Positions 7,466 through 13,807 of a DNA stretch of 17,044 nucleotides are shown here, in pieces. The DNA is from Flavobacteriaceae bacterium UBA4166 (GTDB taxonomy: Bacteria > Bacteroidota > Bacteroidia > Flavobacteriales > Flavobacteriaceae), in NCBI GenBank assembly GCA_002379985.1, contig DFVG01000049.1, positions 1-17,044 of the forward strand, read 5' to 3'. The position numbers were made by a program, and so were the translations under genes. A model generated the notes under the pieces. That model did not search any database. It was not told the DNA's origin and was given only the letters and a program-made list of their open reading frames with translations. Every line of letters begins with the position of its first letter. The stretch's first letter is position 1.

Positions 7466-8518
7466 ATGAAGATTTGTTTTGTAATAAGTGATATTGCCAC
7501 CGAAGCTATTGGCACCTCTGTGGTACTTATGAAAAAAGTACAGGAGCGCGATCATGATCTCTATGTCATGAGTGTTGGAGATTTCATCTTTCACCATGAT
7601 AAACCGATAAGCCTACGCTGTAAAAAAATACCTAAAACACCCAAATCGCGCACTGTAGAGAAGTTTTGGGAGCGTGTGCAGGATGACGATCTGAAACATG
7701 AGGTTATTAGTAGTGATTCGTTAGATGTTTTGTTTCTTCGGAATAACCCTACGGAAGAAAGTGACGATCGGCATTGGGCAGAACACAGCGGAATCGCCTT
7801 TGCCAGAATGATCCAACAGAGTGGTGTGCTCGTGCTAAATGACGCTTTTGCCATGTCGCATGCCTTTATCGATAAATTGTATTTTGAAGAACTTCCCAGT
7901 ACCATCAAACCCAATAGTCTCATCACCCGAAACAAAGAAGACCTGCTCAATTTTTGGGAAGAAGCAGGGAAGAAAATGGTACTAAAACCACTGGAAGGGT
8001 CCGGCGGACAAAATGTGTACCTCATCGATAAAGATAAAAAGAATTTGAATCAGATTATTGAGACCATCAGCGCGCACGGGTATGTGATCGCACAAGAATT
8101 TCTTCCAGAAGTCTCTAAAGGCGATGTTCGTGTTATCTTGATGAATGGAAAGGTATTGGAAGAAGACGGGGAATTAGCCGTCATTCGTCGTGTGAACAAC
8201 GATTCCTCAGAATTCCGTAGTAATCTCGCACTTGGCGCCAAAGCTAAAAAGGCCAAACTAACAAAACAGATGCAGCGAATTGTTGACATTACAGCGCCTA
8301 AATTGAAGCGCGATGGTCTGTTCTTCGTAGGCTTAGACATTGTGGATGATAAACTTATTGAGATCAATGTGTTGAGCCCCGGTGGCTTGGATTATTGCAA
8401 CGACATTGGCTTGCCCGATTTTACCGAGACGGTTGTAAAGGCCATTGAACGTAAAATGGAATACAAATCCTATTACCCCGGTGAGCTTTCCAATCGGGAA
8501 TTGGCTACAATGGAGTAA
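7466..8518 (+). CDS. Glutathione-synthase-like ATP-grasp ligase
   Basis: A 350-residue ATP-grasp enzyme of the GshB type, joining a carboxylate, activated as acyl phosphate, to an amine. Visible landmarks: Rossmann-like N-terminus (MKICFVISDI), ATP lysine in LKPLEGSGGQNVY (K174, Gly-rich loop 178-181), the hinge AQEFLPEV (209-216), KGDVRV (218-223), FRSNLALGAKA (250-260), and the Mg-binding set VGLDI...LIEINVLSPGGL (D291, E299, N301), all as in GshB. The length is a little above E. coli GshB (316). There is no gamma-glutamylcysteine ligase here, so true glutathione synthesis is not established; ligation of an amino acid to a peptide or other carboxylate is an alternative. It starts 1 nt after the DUF1704 stop and is followed by an AspA/AstE-like hydrolase, so it probably acts with both. 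Confidence 0.85.
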   Translation: MKICFVISDIATEAIGTSVVLMKKVQERDHDLYVMSVGDFIFHHDKPISLRCKKIPKTPKSRTVEKFWERVQDDDLKHEVISSDSLDVLFLRNNPTEESDDRHWAEHSGIAFARMIQQSGVLVLNDAFAMSHAFIDKLYFEELPSTIKPNSLITRNKEDLLNFWEEAGKKMVLKPLEGSGGQNVYLIDKDKKNLNQIIETISAHGYVIAQEFLPEVSKGDVRVILMNGKVLEEDGELAVIRRVNNDSSEFRSNLALGAKAKKAKLTKQMQRIVDITAPKLKRDGLFFVGLDIVDDKLIEINVLSPGGLDYCNDIGLPDFTETVVKAIERKMEYKSYYPGELSNRELATME

Positions 8519-8542
8519 TAATTTATAACGGTAAATAGATTT

Positions 8543-9445
8543 ATGTCAAAAAGAGCACGCATAATAGGAAGTTATTCAAGCGGAAATGAAGGTCCGTTGT
8601 TATTCGTTACTGCCGCCGTTCACGGAAATGAACCCAGTGGCGTGCAAGCGCTTCAGCGTGTGTTTGAAAAATTATCTGCTTCTGAACCCACTGTAAAGGG
8701 TAAAATCATTGGGGTTGTTGGAAATACGACTGCGTTGCATAAAAATGTGCGCTATATCGATGAAGACCTAAACAGAACTTGGTCTGAAGCACAGCGAAAG
8801 GAAAAAGAGAAAGAAACGCTAACTTCCGAAGAGCAAGAAATGTTTGAGATCATTGCCTTACTCGAACAACATCCGGAAAACGCGTACACCAAACGTTATT
8901 TTATGGACTGTCACACCACCTCATCAGACAGTTTACCTTACATTTCTGTGCAAGAGGTACATGATAATGATTGGTGGGCGCATCATTTCCCCATTCACAT
9001 TATACGCGGATTTTCTGATATTGTTTCCGGAACCATAGATCACTATTTAAGCGATCAACAACTCACCGGATTTGTTGTAGAAGCCGGACAACACGAGCGC
9101 AAAGAAGCTATAGATTATCACGAAGGAATGATTTGGTTGGCCCTTGAAAAAGCACTCCAATTAGAACTCAATTCCCTAAATAGTATTCCTCCCGCCATTG
9201 AAAAAACCAAGGCATTCAAAAACGATCAAAAAACTTTTGAAATTATTTACAGACACGGATTGTCAGAAGGAGACTCTTTTGAAATGCAACCCGGTTTTGA
9301 AAATTTTCAAGTCATCGAAGAAGGCATGCTGCTGGCCCACCATAATGGCGAAGCGGTATACAGTACTTGGAACGCGTTTATCTTTATGCCGCTCTACCAA
9401 AAACAAGGAAATGATGGCTTTTTTGTCGTAGAGGAAGTGGGTTAA
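8543..9445 (+). CDS. AspA/AstE-family zinc deacylase (succinylglutamate desuccinylase / aspartoacylase-like)
   Basis: A 300-residue M14-type zinc hydrolase that should remove an acyl group from an acylated amino acid or cleave a terminal peptide-like bond. The zinc ligands are visible: H27 and E30 in AVHGNEPSG, and H124 in FMDCHTTSSD. The substrate-binding motif DLNRTW (76-81) supplies Asn78 and Arg79, and the catalytic Glu is probably E180 in GFVVEAGQHE. The last third (about 210-300) is the usual beta-rich C-terminal domain of the family. It follows the ATP-grasp gene by 24 nt on the same strand, so a ligase and two hydrolases share one cassette. The acyl substrate cannot be named from sequence. 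No terminator with a T-run follows. Confidence 0.85.
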   Translation: MSKRARIIGSYSSGNEGPLLFVTAAVHGNEPSGVQALQRVFEKLSASEPTVKGKIIGVVGNTTALHKNVRYIDEDLNRTWSEAQRKEKEKETLTSEEQEMFEIIALLEQHPENAYTKRYFMDCHTTSSDSLPYISVQEVHDNDWWAHHFPIHIIRGFSDIVSGTIDHYLSDQQLTGFVVEAGQHERKEAIDYHEGMIWLALEKALQLELNSLNSIPPAIEKTKAFKNDQKTFEIIYRHGLSEGDSFEMQPGFENFQVIEEGMLLAHHNGEAVYSTWNAFIFMPLYQKQGNDGFFVVEEVG

Positions 9446-9539
9446 TGTACTACCCAATCCCTTATGAAAGCTTAAACAATTTAGGTTAAAGAGCGTTAAT
9501 CATACGCTGTAGCATTCCCGTTTACCTTAATTTCCAAAT

Positions 9540-10169
9540 ATGGAAAAAGTATTAGTAGCCGGTGCCACAGGCACCACTGGAAATAAAGTTATCAACCTAT
9601 TGAAAGAAGCAGAACACTACATCCCTGTAGCGATGGTTCGAAAAGCATCGCAACAAACAGAATTTGAGAGTAAGGGAGTTGCTGCAGTTCTAGCCGACTT
9701 AACTGAAGATCTTTCCGGAGCGACAAAGGGCATCGATAAGGTCATTTTTGCGGCAGGATCCAAAGGAAAGAATCTAAAAGAAGTAGATCAAGACGGTGCA
9801 AAGGAGTTGGTAGATTCTGCGAAAGCGAATTCAGTTAAGAAATTCGTTATGCTAAGCGCTATTGGTGCTGACCGACCAGAGGAGTCCGAAGAACTTCAAG
9901 ATTATTTAAAAGCGAAACAAAACGCCGATAAATACCTGCAAGACAGTCGGATTAACTATACCATCGTTCGCCCGGGCACCTTAAACAATGACAATGGTAC
10001 AAGTCGAGTAAATGTTTCAAAAAGACTGAAACCTGAAGGAGAGATTCCCCGAGAAGATGTGGCACGCGTTCTAGTTGCCAGTTTAGATACGAAAGTCGCT
10101 CAAAATAAAACGTTTGAATTGCTTTCCGGTGAAACTGAAATTAACAGTGCCTTACAGCAGCTAAACTAA
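9540..10169 (+). CDS. Atypical SDR / NmrA-like NAD(P)-binding protein
   Basis: A 209-residue Rossmann-fold protein. It has the dinucleotide loop GATGTTG at 8-14, the second-strand MVRKASQ (a basic residue here often signals NADP preference), DL at about 54-55, FAAG at 70-73, the strand KKFVMLSAIGAD, YLKAKQNAD (in place of the YxxxK active site) and TIVRPGTL. This is the layout of the small atypical SDR family (YwnB/YhfK-like NAD(P)H-binding proteins). It may be an oxidoreductase or a redox sensor; the substrate is unknown. It lies 94 nt after the zinc deacylase without a strong promoter in between, and ends at a terminator. Confidence 0.8.
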   Translation: MEKVLVAGATGTTGNKVINLLKEAEHYIPVAMVRKASQQTEFESKGVAAVLADLTEDLSGATKGIDKVIFAAGSKGKNLKEVDQDGAKELVDSAKANSVKKFVMLSAIGADRPEESEELQDYLKAKQNADKYLQDSRINYTIVRPGTLNNDNGTSRVNVSKRLKPEGEIPREDVARVLVASLDTKVAQNKTFELLSGETEINSALQQLN

Positions 10170-10188
10170 CTGTCGATAATCTAAATGG

Positions 10189-10217
10189 AAGTCCTACTTT
10201 ACCGTGGGACTTTTTTT
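10189..10217 (+). terminator. Rho-independent terminator after the SDR gene
   Basis: AAGTCCTAC (10189-10197) pairs with GTGGGACTT (10204-10212) with one U-G wobble and a 6-nt loop, then a run of seven T (10211-10217). The T-run overlaps the stop codon of the convergent menB. On the minus strand no T-run follows the stem, so it mainly serves the SDR transcript. Confidence 0.8.
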
Positions 10218-11055
10218 ATGGCAGCCACTTTTTATCAAAATTAGGTTTCCGTTTTTCTAGAAAGGCATCCCTTCCCTCTTTAGCTTCATCCGTCATATAG
10301 GCTAATCGCGTGGCTTCTCCGGCAAAAACCTGTTGGCCCACCATGCCGTCATCGGTAAGATTCATGGCAAATTTCAACATTTTAATGGAAATTGGAGATT
10401 TCGCCAAGACCTCCTGCGCCCACTCGTAGGCTGTTTGTTCTAGTTTCTCATGCGGAACGACCGCATTTACCATGCCCATCTCAAACGCTTCTTGAGCGCT
10501 ATAATTTCTACCTAAGAAAAAGATCTCCCGAGCTTTCTTCTGCCCTACCATCTTAGCGAGATACGCACTTCCGTAGCCGCCATCAAACGACGTTACATCA
10601 GCATCGGTTTGTTTGAAGATAGCGTGTTCTTCGCTGGCCAAGGTCATATCACAAACCACATGCAGGCTATGTCCGCCTCCTACCGCCCAACCGGGCACTA
10701 CAGCAATAACCGCTTTTGGCATAAACCGAATGAGACGCTGTACCTCCAAAATATTCAAGCGATGGTACCCGTCTTCTCCTACATACCCCTGGCGTCCGCG
10801 TGCGGCTTGATCGCCACCACTACAAAAGCTATAGACACCATCTTTGGGAGAGGGGCCTTCCGCAGATAATAATACCACCCCAATACTTGTATCTTCTTGG
10901 GCATCATGAAAAGCGTCCAGCAGTTCGCTTGTTGTCTGAGGTCGGAACGCATTGCGAACCTCCGGTCTGTTAAAAGCAATTCGGGCTACGCCGTTACTTT
11001 TTTTGTAGGTGATATCGTTGTATTCTTTCGCGGTTTCCCAATTCGGTGTGCTCAT
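10216..11055 (-). CDS. menB: 1,4-dihydroxy-2-naphthoyl-CoA synthase (MenB)
   Basis: Crotonase-fold enzyme that closes o-succinylbenzoyl-CoA to DHNA-CoA in menaquinone synthesis. I set the start at the ATG at 11055 (MSTPNWETAKEY..., 279 residues): the frame extends to a TTG at 11106, but that extension contains no ATG and runs over a promoter-like element (11074-11106). Landmarks: NRPEVRNAFRP (29-39), the oxyanion region CSGGDQ (78-83), YVGEDGY (91-97), GWAVGGGHSLHVVCD (122-136), QTDADVTSFDGGYGS (149-163), and the C-terminal FAGEATRLAYMTDEAKEGRDAF. D151 stands where E. coli MenB has Gly and a bicarbonate binds; Asp at this place marks the bicarbonate-independent type (as in M. tuberculosis). 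It is separated from menF-menD by about 3 kb. Confidence 0.95.
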   Translation of the reverse strand: MSTPNWETAKEYNDITYKKSNGVARIAFNRPEVRNAFRPQTTSELLDAFHDAQEDTSIGVVLLSAEGPSPKDGVYSFCSGGDQAARGRQGYVGEDGYHRLNILEVQRLIRFMPKAVIAVVPGWAVGGGHSLHVVCDMTLASEEHAIFKQTDADVTSFDGGYGSAYLAKMVGQKKAREIFFLGRNYSAQEAFEMGMVNAVVPHEKLEQTAYEWAQEVLAKSPISIKMLKFAMNLTDDGMVGQQVFAGEATRLAYMTDEAKEGRDAFLEKRKPNFDKKWLP

Positions 11056-11073
11056 AATTCGTACATTTAGCCT

Positions 11074-11106
11074 CAAAGATACCAATTGCCGGTAACTTTT
11101 CAGCAA
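11074..11106 (-). promoter_or_regulatory. Bacteroidetes-type promoter for menB
   Basis: Read on the minus strand, a TTG (11106-11104) is followed by 22 nt and then TATCTTTG (11081-11074), an exact TAnnTTTG. Transcription would start near 11070, about 15 nt before the ATG at 11055. The element excludes the upstream TTG as the menB start. Confidence 0.6.
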
Positions 11107-11132
11107 CTGTCAGATTCATAATTACACGCATC

Positions 11133-12254
11133 ATGAAGCACATTTTTCTTCTCTTTTTTTACGTTGGAATGTCCACAACGCTCTTTGCACAGGAGCCTTA
11201 TAAATTCACCACGGTAATCGACTTAGAAGCCACTCCGGTGATTAGCCAAGGTCGCACCGGAACCTGTTGGAGTTTCTCCAGCACTTCGTTTTTGGAATCA
11301 GAGATTATGCGACTGACCGGAAAACAGATCGATCTTTCAGAAATGTATACGGTACGACAAACGTATCCCAAAAAAGCTGAAAATTTTGTGATGCGACAAG
11401 GAAAAGCACAGTTCTCAGAAGGTGGCTTGGCGCACGATGTCCTTCGTGCAGTGGCGGAATTCGGACTCGTACCGCAATCGGTGTACAGCGGTTTAGAAAC
11501 ATCAGACGATTCTCATAACCACGCCGAGCTGGTCGCTGTTTTAGAGGCGATGTTGCGTACCTACATCGAAAATCCCGCACGATCGCTGAGTCCGAAATGG
11601 AGACAAGCGGTATCCGGAGTTTTGGATGCCTATTTAGGAGCTCCTGTCGATACATTTATGTTTGAAGGAAAGCAGTATACCCCACAATCCTTCCTAAAAA
11701 TGACAACGATTGAACCTTCCGAATACGTTTCTATCACTTCATTTAGTCATGCCCCCTTTTATGAAGAATTTATATTGAATATTCCTGATAACTGGAGCAA
11801 TGGCAATTTTTATAATGTTCCGCTGAACGAAATGATCGCTAGTATTGATCATGCGTTAGAGAACGGTTTTACGGTAGAATTGGATTGTGATGTGAGTGAA
11901 CGTACGTTTTCTTCTAAAGACGGTGTCGCCGTTGTTCCGAAGAATGAAGCAAATAACATCAAAGCCCTTCAAGGCGCATTTCCGCAGAAAAATATAACGC
12001 AAGCGTACCGACAACAAGAATTTGAAAATTATGCCACTACCGATGATCATTTGATGCATATCACTGGCGTATTGCGGGATCAAAATGGCACAAAATATTA
12101 TAAAGTGAAGAATAGCTGGGGAACCGACGCGACGAGAAACGCCCATGGCGGATATGTCTATTTTAGTGAGGCATATATGAAGTTAAAAGCGATCAGTATT
12201 ACGTTGCATCAAGACGCACTCCCTAAACCCACGGCTAAAAAACTGAACTTGTAA
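11133..12254 (+). CDS. Exported papain-like cysteine peptidase (C1B, bleomycin hydrolase/PepC-like)
   Basis: A 373-residue protein with an N-terminal signal peptide (MKHIFLLFFYVGMSTTLFA, cleavage probably after Ala19). The mature part shows the papain-family active site: Gln39 (oxyanion) and Cys45 in SQGRTGTCWSFS, His309 in DDHLMHITG and Asn327 in VKNSWG. The YVxFSEAYM-like segment after the Asn and the long insert between Cys and His point to the C1B group of bleomycin hydrolase and aminopeptidase C. The well-known members are cytosolic homo-hexamers of about 450 residues; this one is shorter and exported, so it likely works in the periplasm or outside. It is divergent from menB with 77 nt between the two starts. 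There is no lipobox and no secretion-tail domain. Confidence 0.85.
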   Translation: MKHIFLLFFYVGMSTTLFAQEPYKFTTVIDLEATPVISQGRTGTCWSFSSTSFLESEIMRLTGKQIDLSEMYTVRQTYPKKAENFVMRQGKAQFSEGGLAHDVLRAVAEFGLVPQSVYSGLETSDDSHNHAELVAVLEAMLRTYIENPARSLSPKWRQAVSGVLDAYLGAPVDTFMFEGKQYTPQSFLKMTTIEPSEYVSITSFSHAPFYEEFILNIPDNWSNGNFYNVPLNEMIASIDHALENGFTVELDCDVSERTFSSKDGVAVVPKNEANNIKALQGAFPQKNITQAYRQQEFENYATTDDHLMHITGVLRDQNGTKYYKVKNSWGTDATRNAHGGYVYFSEAYMKLKAISITLHQDALPKPTAKKLNL

Positions 12255-12258
12255 CGCC

Positions 12259-12289
12259 TTGAATTGTGGCTTGAAATTTGATACTTTTG
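12259..12289 (+). promoter_or_regulatory. Bacteroidetes-type promoter immediately before the small exported protein
   Basis: TTG at 12259-12261, a 20-nt spacer and TACTTTTG at 12282-12289, a perfect TAnnTTTG. The last base of the -7 box is only 5 nt before the ATG at 12295, so the mRNA would have a leader of about 0-3 nt. It also shows that the TTG at 12259 is a promoter element and not the start codon. Confidence 0.7.
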
Positions 12290-12294
12290 CACCC

Positions 12295-12741
12295 ATGAGA
12301 TGGTTGGTATTTTTAGTAATATTATTTCCCTCCCTTGCAGGAGCACAATCTGATTTTGAATCAAATTTTATTCGGATTGAAGCTACGGCGTTACCTGAAA
12401 TTGAAGATTTATCCAGCTGGAAACTACGCACAAAAACTACTATGAGCTTTTCAACAAAACTGAAAACGCTACGAATGAACACTCAGAACTATCGTTTGCC
12501 CGTGGATATGGCTGCTGCTATGGAACAACAGCATGGCTATGTGTCCCCTGATTTTGACATGAGTAAGCTAGATGCTGCGTATCGGAATGTTGGCGCAGAT
12601 GCTACGTATGTAAGTGATGGAAAAACGAAGGTAAAAAATACCGTTTACACCGATATGCGGAACCTAAGCTACCGTCCGGCATTTACACCCTTCGGGTATT
12701 ATAGTCGGAATTCTGTCTTTAGTATCGATCAAGGTTATTAA
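12295..12741 (+). CDS. Small exported protein of unknown function
   Basis: A 148-residue protein starting at the ATG 12295 with a clear signal peptide, MRWLVFLVILFPSLAGAQ, cleaved probably after Ala17 (AGA|Q). The frame continues upstream to a TTG at 12259, but the strong promoter in 12259-12289 argues for the ATG. The mature protein has about 130 mixed residues with many Ser, Thr, Asp and Tyr residues, no Cys, no transmembrane helix and no motif I recognise; the C-terminal part is aromatic (YRPAFTPFGYYSRNSVFSIDQGY). It is probably periplasmic. Its stop codon overlaps that of the convergent cvfB-like gene. Confidence 0.7.
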   Translation: MRWLVFLVILFPSLAGAQSDFESNFIRIEATALPEIEDLSSWKLRTKTTMSFSTKLKTLRMNTQNYRLPVDMAAAMEQQHGYVSPDFDMSKLDAAYRNVGADATYVSDGKTKVKNTVYTDMRNLSYRPAFTPFGYYSRNSVFSIDQGY

Positions 12742-13577
12742 ACGTCTTCCACAAGGCTAATCCCGTCATTTTGAATGACGATCTTCTTGTCTTTATACAA
12801 CGCCCCTATTGCTTTCTTAAAACTCTTTTTGCTGAGTCCGAGTTGATTTTTGATGGTTTCGGGATCACTTTTATCATGCAATGGAAGAAATCCGCCTGCG
12901 GCTTGTAATTCTTCATAGATATAATTGGCGTTCGGTTCAATACTTCGATAGCCCGGCGCTTGCAGCACAATATCTACCTTGTTGTCATGTCTAATCTTCT
13001 TTACGAAGGCCTTTAAGCGGTCGCCGGTACGAAGATCTTCAAAGATATCTTCCATATAAATCAACCCTTCATGAGCTCCGTTGATGATCACGTTTGCTCC
13101 TTTTTCGGTGATATGGGTGACCATAATATCAACCTTTTCAAACTTTTCAATCGTAAGTTTAGAATTATCCAAGAATCGATGGGTTTTACTGGAACCTACC
13201 AATCGATTGGTAATAGGGTCTTGATACAGGTAAACTACGTACCAATGACCTACGGTCATGGGTCTTGCTTGCTCTTTAAAAGGAACGAATAACTGCTTTT
13301 CAGGGCCCCATTCCATAAACGCGCCATATTTATTAACATCGCTACAACGCAGGGTTGCGAACTCATGTAGGGTAAGTTCGGGGGGTTCGGTTGTGGCAAT
13401 AGGGCGTTCTTCATTATCCAAATACACAAAAGCACGAACTGTGTCGCCTATCTCAAACCGTTCCGGTGCGTACCGATGTGGTAGCAATACTTCATTTCCT
13501 TCGGAATCCCCTAAAAACAAACCGGGATCTGTATTCCGAAGAATTTCTAAATCGTGAAAAACTCCTAATTGCATCAT
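12738..13577 (-). CDS. cvfB: CvfB-like S1 RNA-binding protein
   Basis: A 279-residue cytosolic protein of the CvfB/YitL family: tandem S1-type OB-fold domains and a C-terminal winged helix. The order seen is an S1-like domain at about 1-65 (GLFLGDSEGNEVLLPHRY, GDTVRAFVYLD), a second at about 68-140 (KYGAFMEWGPEKQLFVPF), a third at about 145-210 (GANVIINGAHEGLIY, GDRLKAFVKKIRHDNKVDIVLQ), then a helical/winged part at 215-279 (LGLSKKSFKKAIGALYKDKKIVI). In Staphylococcus CvfB binds RNA and affects virulence gene expression; the role here is likely RNA binding in translation or regulation, but no target is visible. Two adjacent ATGs (13577, 13574) are possible. A -7 box ends 4 nt before the first ATG. 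Confidence 0.85.
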   Translation of the reverse strand: MMQLGVFHDLEILRNTDPGLFLGDSEGNEVLLPHRYAPERFEIGDTVRAFVYLDNEERPIATTEPPELTLHEFATLRCSDVNKYGAFMEWGPEKQLFVPFKEQARPMTVGHWYVVYLYQDPITNRLVGSSKTHRFLDNSKLTIEKFEKVDIMVTHITEKGANVIINGAHEGLIYMEDIFEDLRTGDRLKAFVKKIRHDNKVDIVLQAPGYRSIEPNANYIYEELQAAGGFLPLHDKSDPETIKNQLGLSKKSFKKAIGALYKDKKIVIQNDGISLVEDV

Positions 13578-13581
13578 GTCG

Positions 13582-13589
13582 CAAAGTTA
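13582..13589 (-). promoter_or_regulatory. -7 promoter element of cvfB
   Basis: Read on the minus strand, TAACTTTG is an exact TAnnTTTG, and its last base is 4 nt before the first ATG (13577), so the transcript would be almost leaderless. No clear TTG lies 20 nt upstream; a 20-bp palindrome occupies that place instead, so transcription may depend on a DNA-binding protein. Confidence 0.6.
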
Positions 13590-13600
13590 CGGACTTCCGA

Positions 13601-13620
13601 ATATTTTAACGTTAAAATAT
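13601..13620. promoter_or_regulatory. 20-bp perfect palindrome upstream of cvfB, candidate operator
   Basis: The half ATATTTTAAC (13601-13610) is followed directly by its reverse complement (13611-13620), a perfect 20-bp palindrome with no spacer. It lies 11-30 bp upstream of the cvfB -7 box and so covers the -33 region. A partly matching sequence, TTGACGTTAG, occurs at 13638-13647 (8 of 10 identical to the palindrome core TTAACGTTAA), with centres 32 bp apart, about three helical turns. A dimeric regulator binding site is the natural reading. It is not a terminator: no T-run follows. Confidence 0.5.
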
Positions 13621-13728
13621 ATGCGAACTGTGATAAGTTGACGTTAGCATGGTAGATAGTATCATACAAATTGATCAATAAATAGTGAACAGCTTGTCAT
13701 TCAATGTCTTAAAGTTTTCTTATAGGTG

Positions 13729-13759
13729 TTGATTTATCGCAATAAAAAAAGTAACTTTA
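13729..13759 (+). promoter_or_regulatory. Candidate promoter for the SpoIIAA-like gene
   Basis: TTG at 13729-13731, a 20-nt spacer and TAACTTTA at 13752-13759, seven of eight positions of TAnnTTTG. Transcription would start near 13763, giving a 45-nt AT-rich leader. The rest of the 230-nt region between cvfB and this gene holds only the palindrome and its degenerate copy. Confidence 0.45.
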
Positions 13760-13807
13760 AGTGTATTCTTTGGAATATAACTAACAACAAACCTAAATTT
13801 ATCCCTT

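Noticed and set aside
3804..9445. asnB as part of the DUF1704/ATP-grasp cassette, as in N-acetylglutaminylglutamine-amide-type pathways
   Set aside because: A strong terminator separates them, the asnB leader points to amino-acid control, and the protein has the full length and C-terminal tail of metabolic AsnB.
9492..9508. 5-bp inverted repeat AGCGT...ACGCT between the deacylase and SDR genes
   Set aside because: The stem is too short, has no T-run, and such repeats are expected by chance.
10216..11106. menB starting at TTG 11106 (296 residues)
   Set aside because: The extra 17 residues contain no ATG, run over a good minus-strand promoter (11074-11106), and have no place in MenB proteins, which begin near the ATG at 11055.
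12259..12741. Small exported protein starting at TTG 12259
   Set aside because: This TTG is the -33 box of a well-formed promoter, and the ATG at 12295 begins directly with a signal peptide.
12764..12780. Perfect 7-bp hairpin CGTCATT-TTG-AATGACG just after the convergent stop
   Set aside because: It lies inside the cvfB coding region and is followed by a mixed pyrimidine stretch rather than a T-run, so I do not call it a terminator, though it could slow polymerase from the small exported gene.
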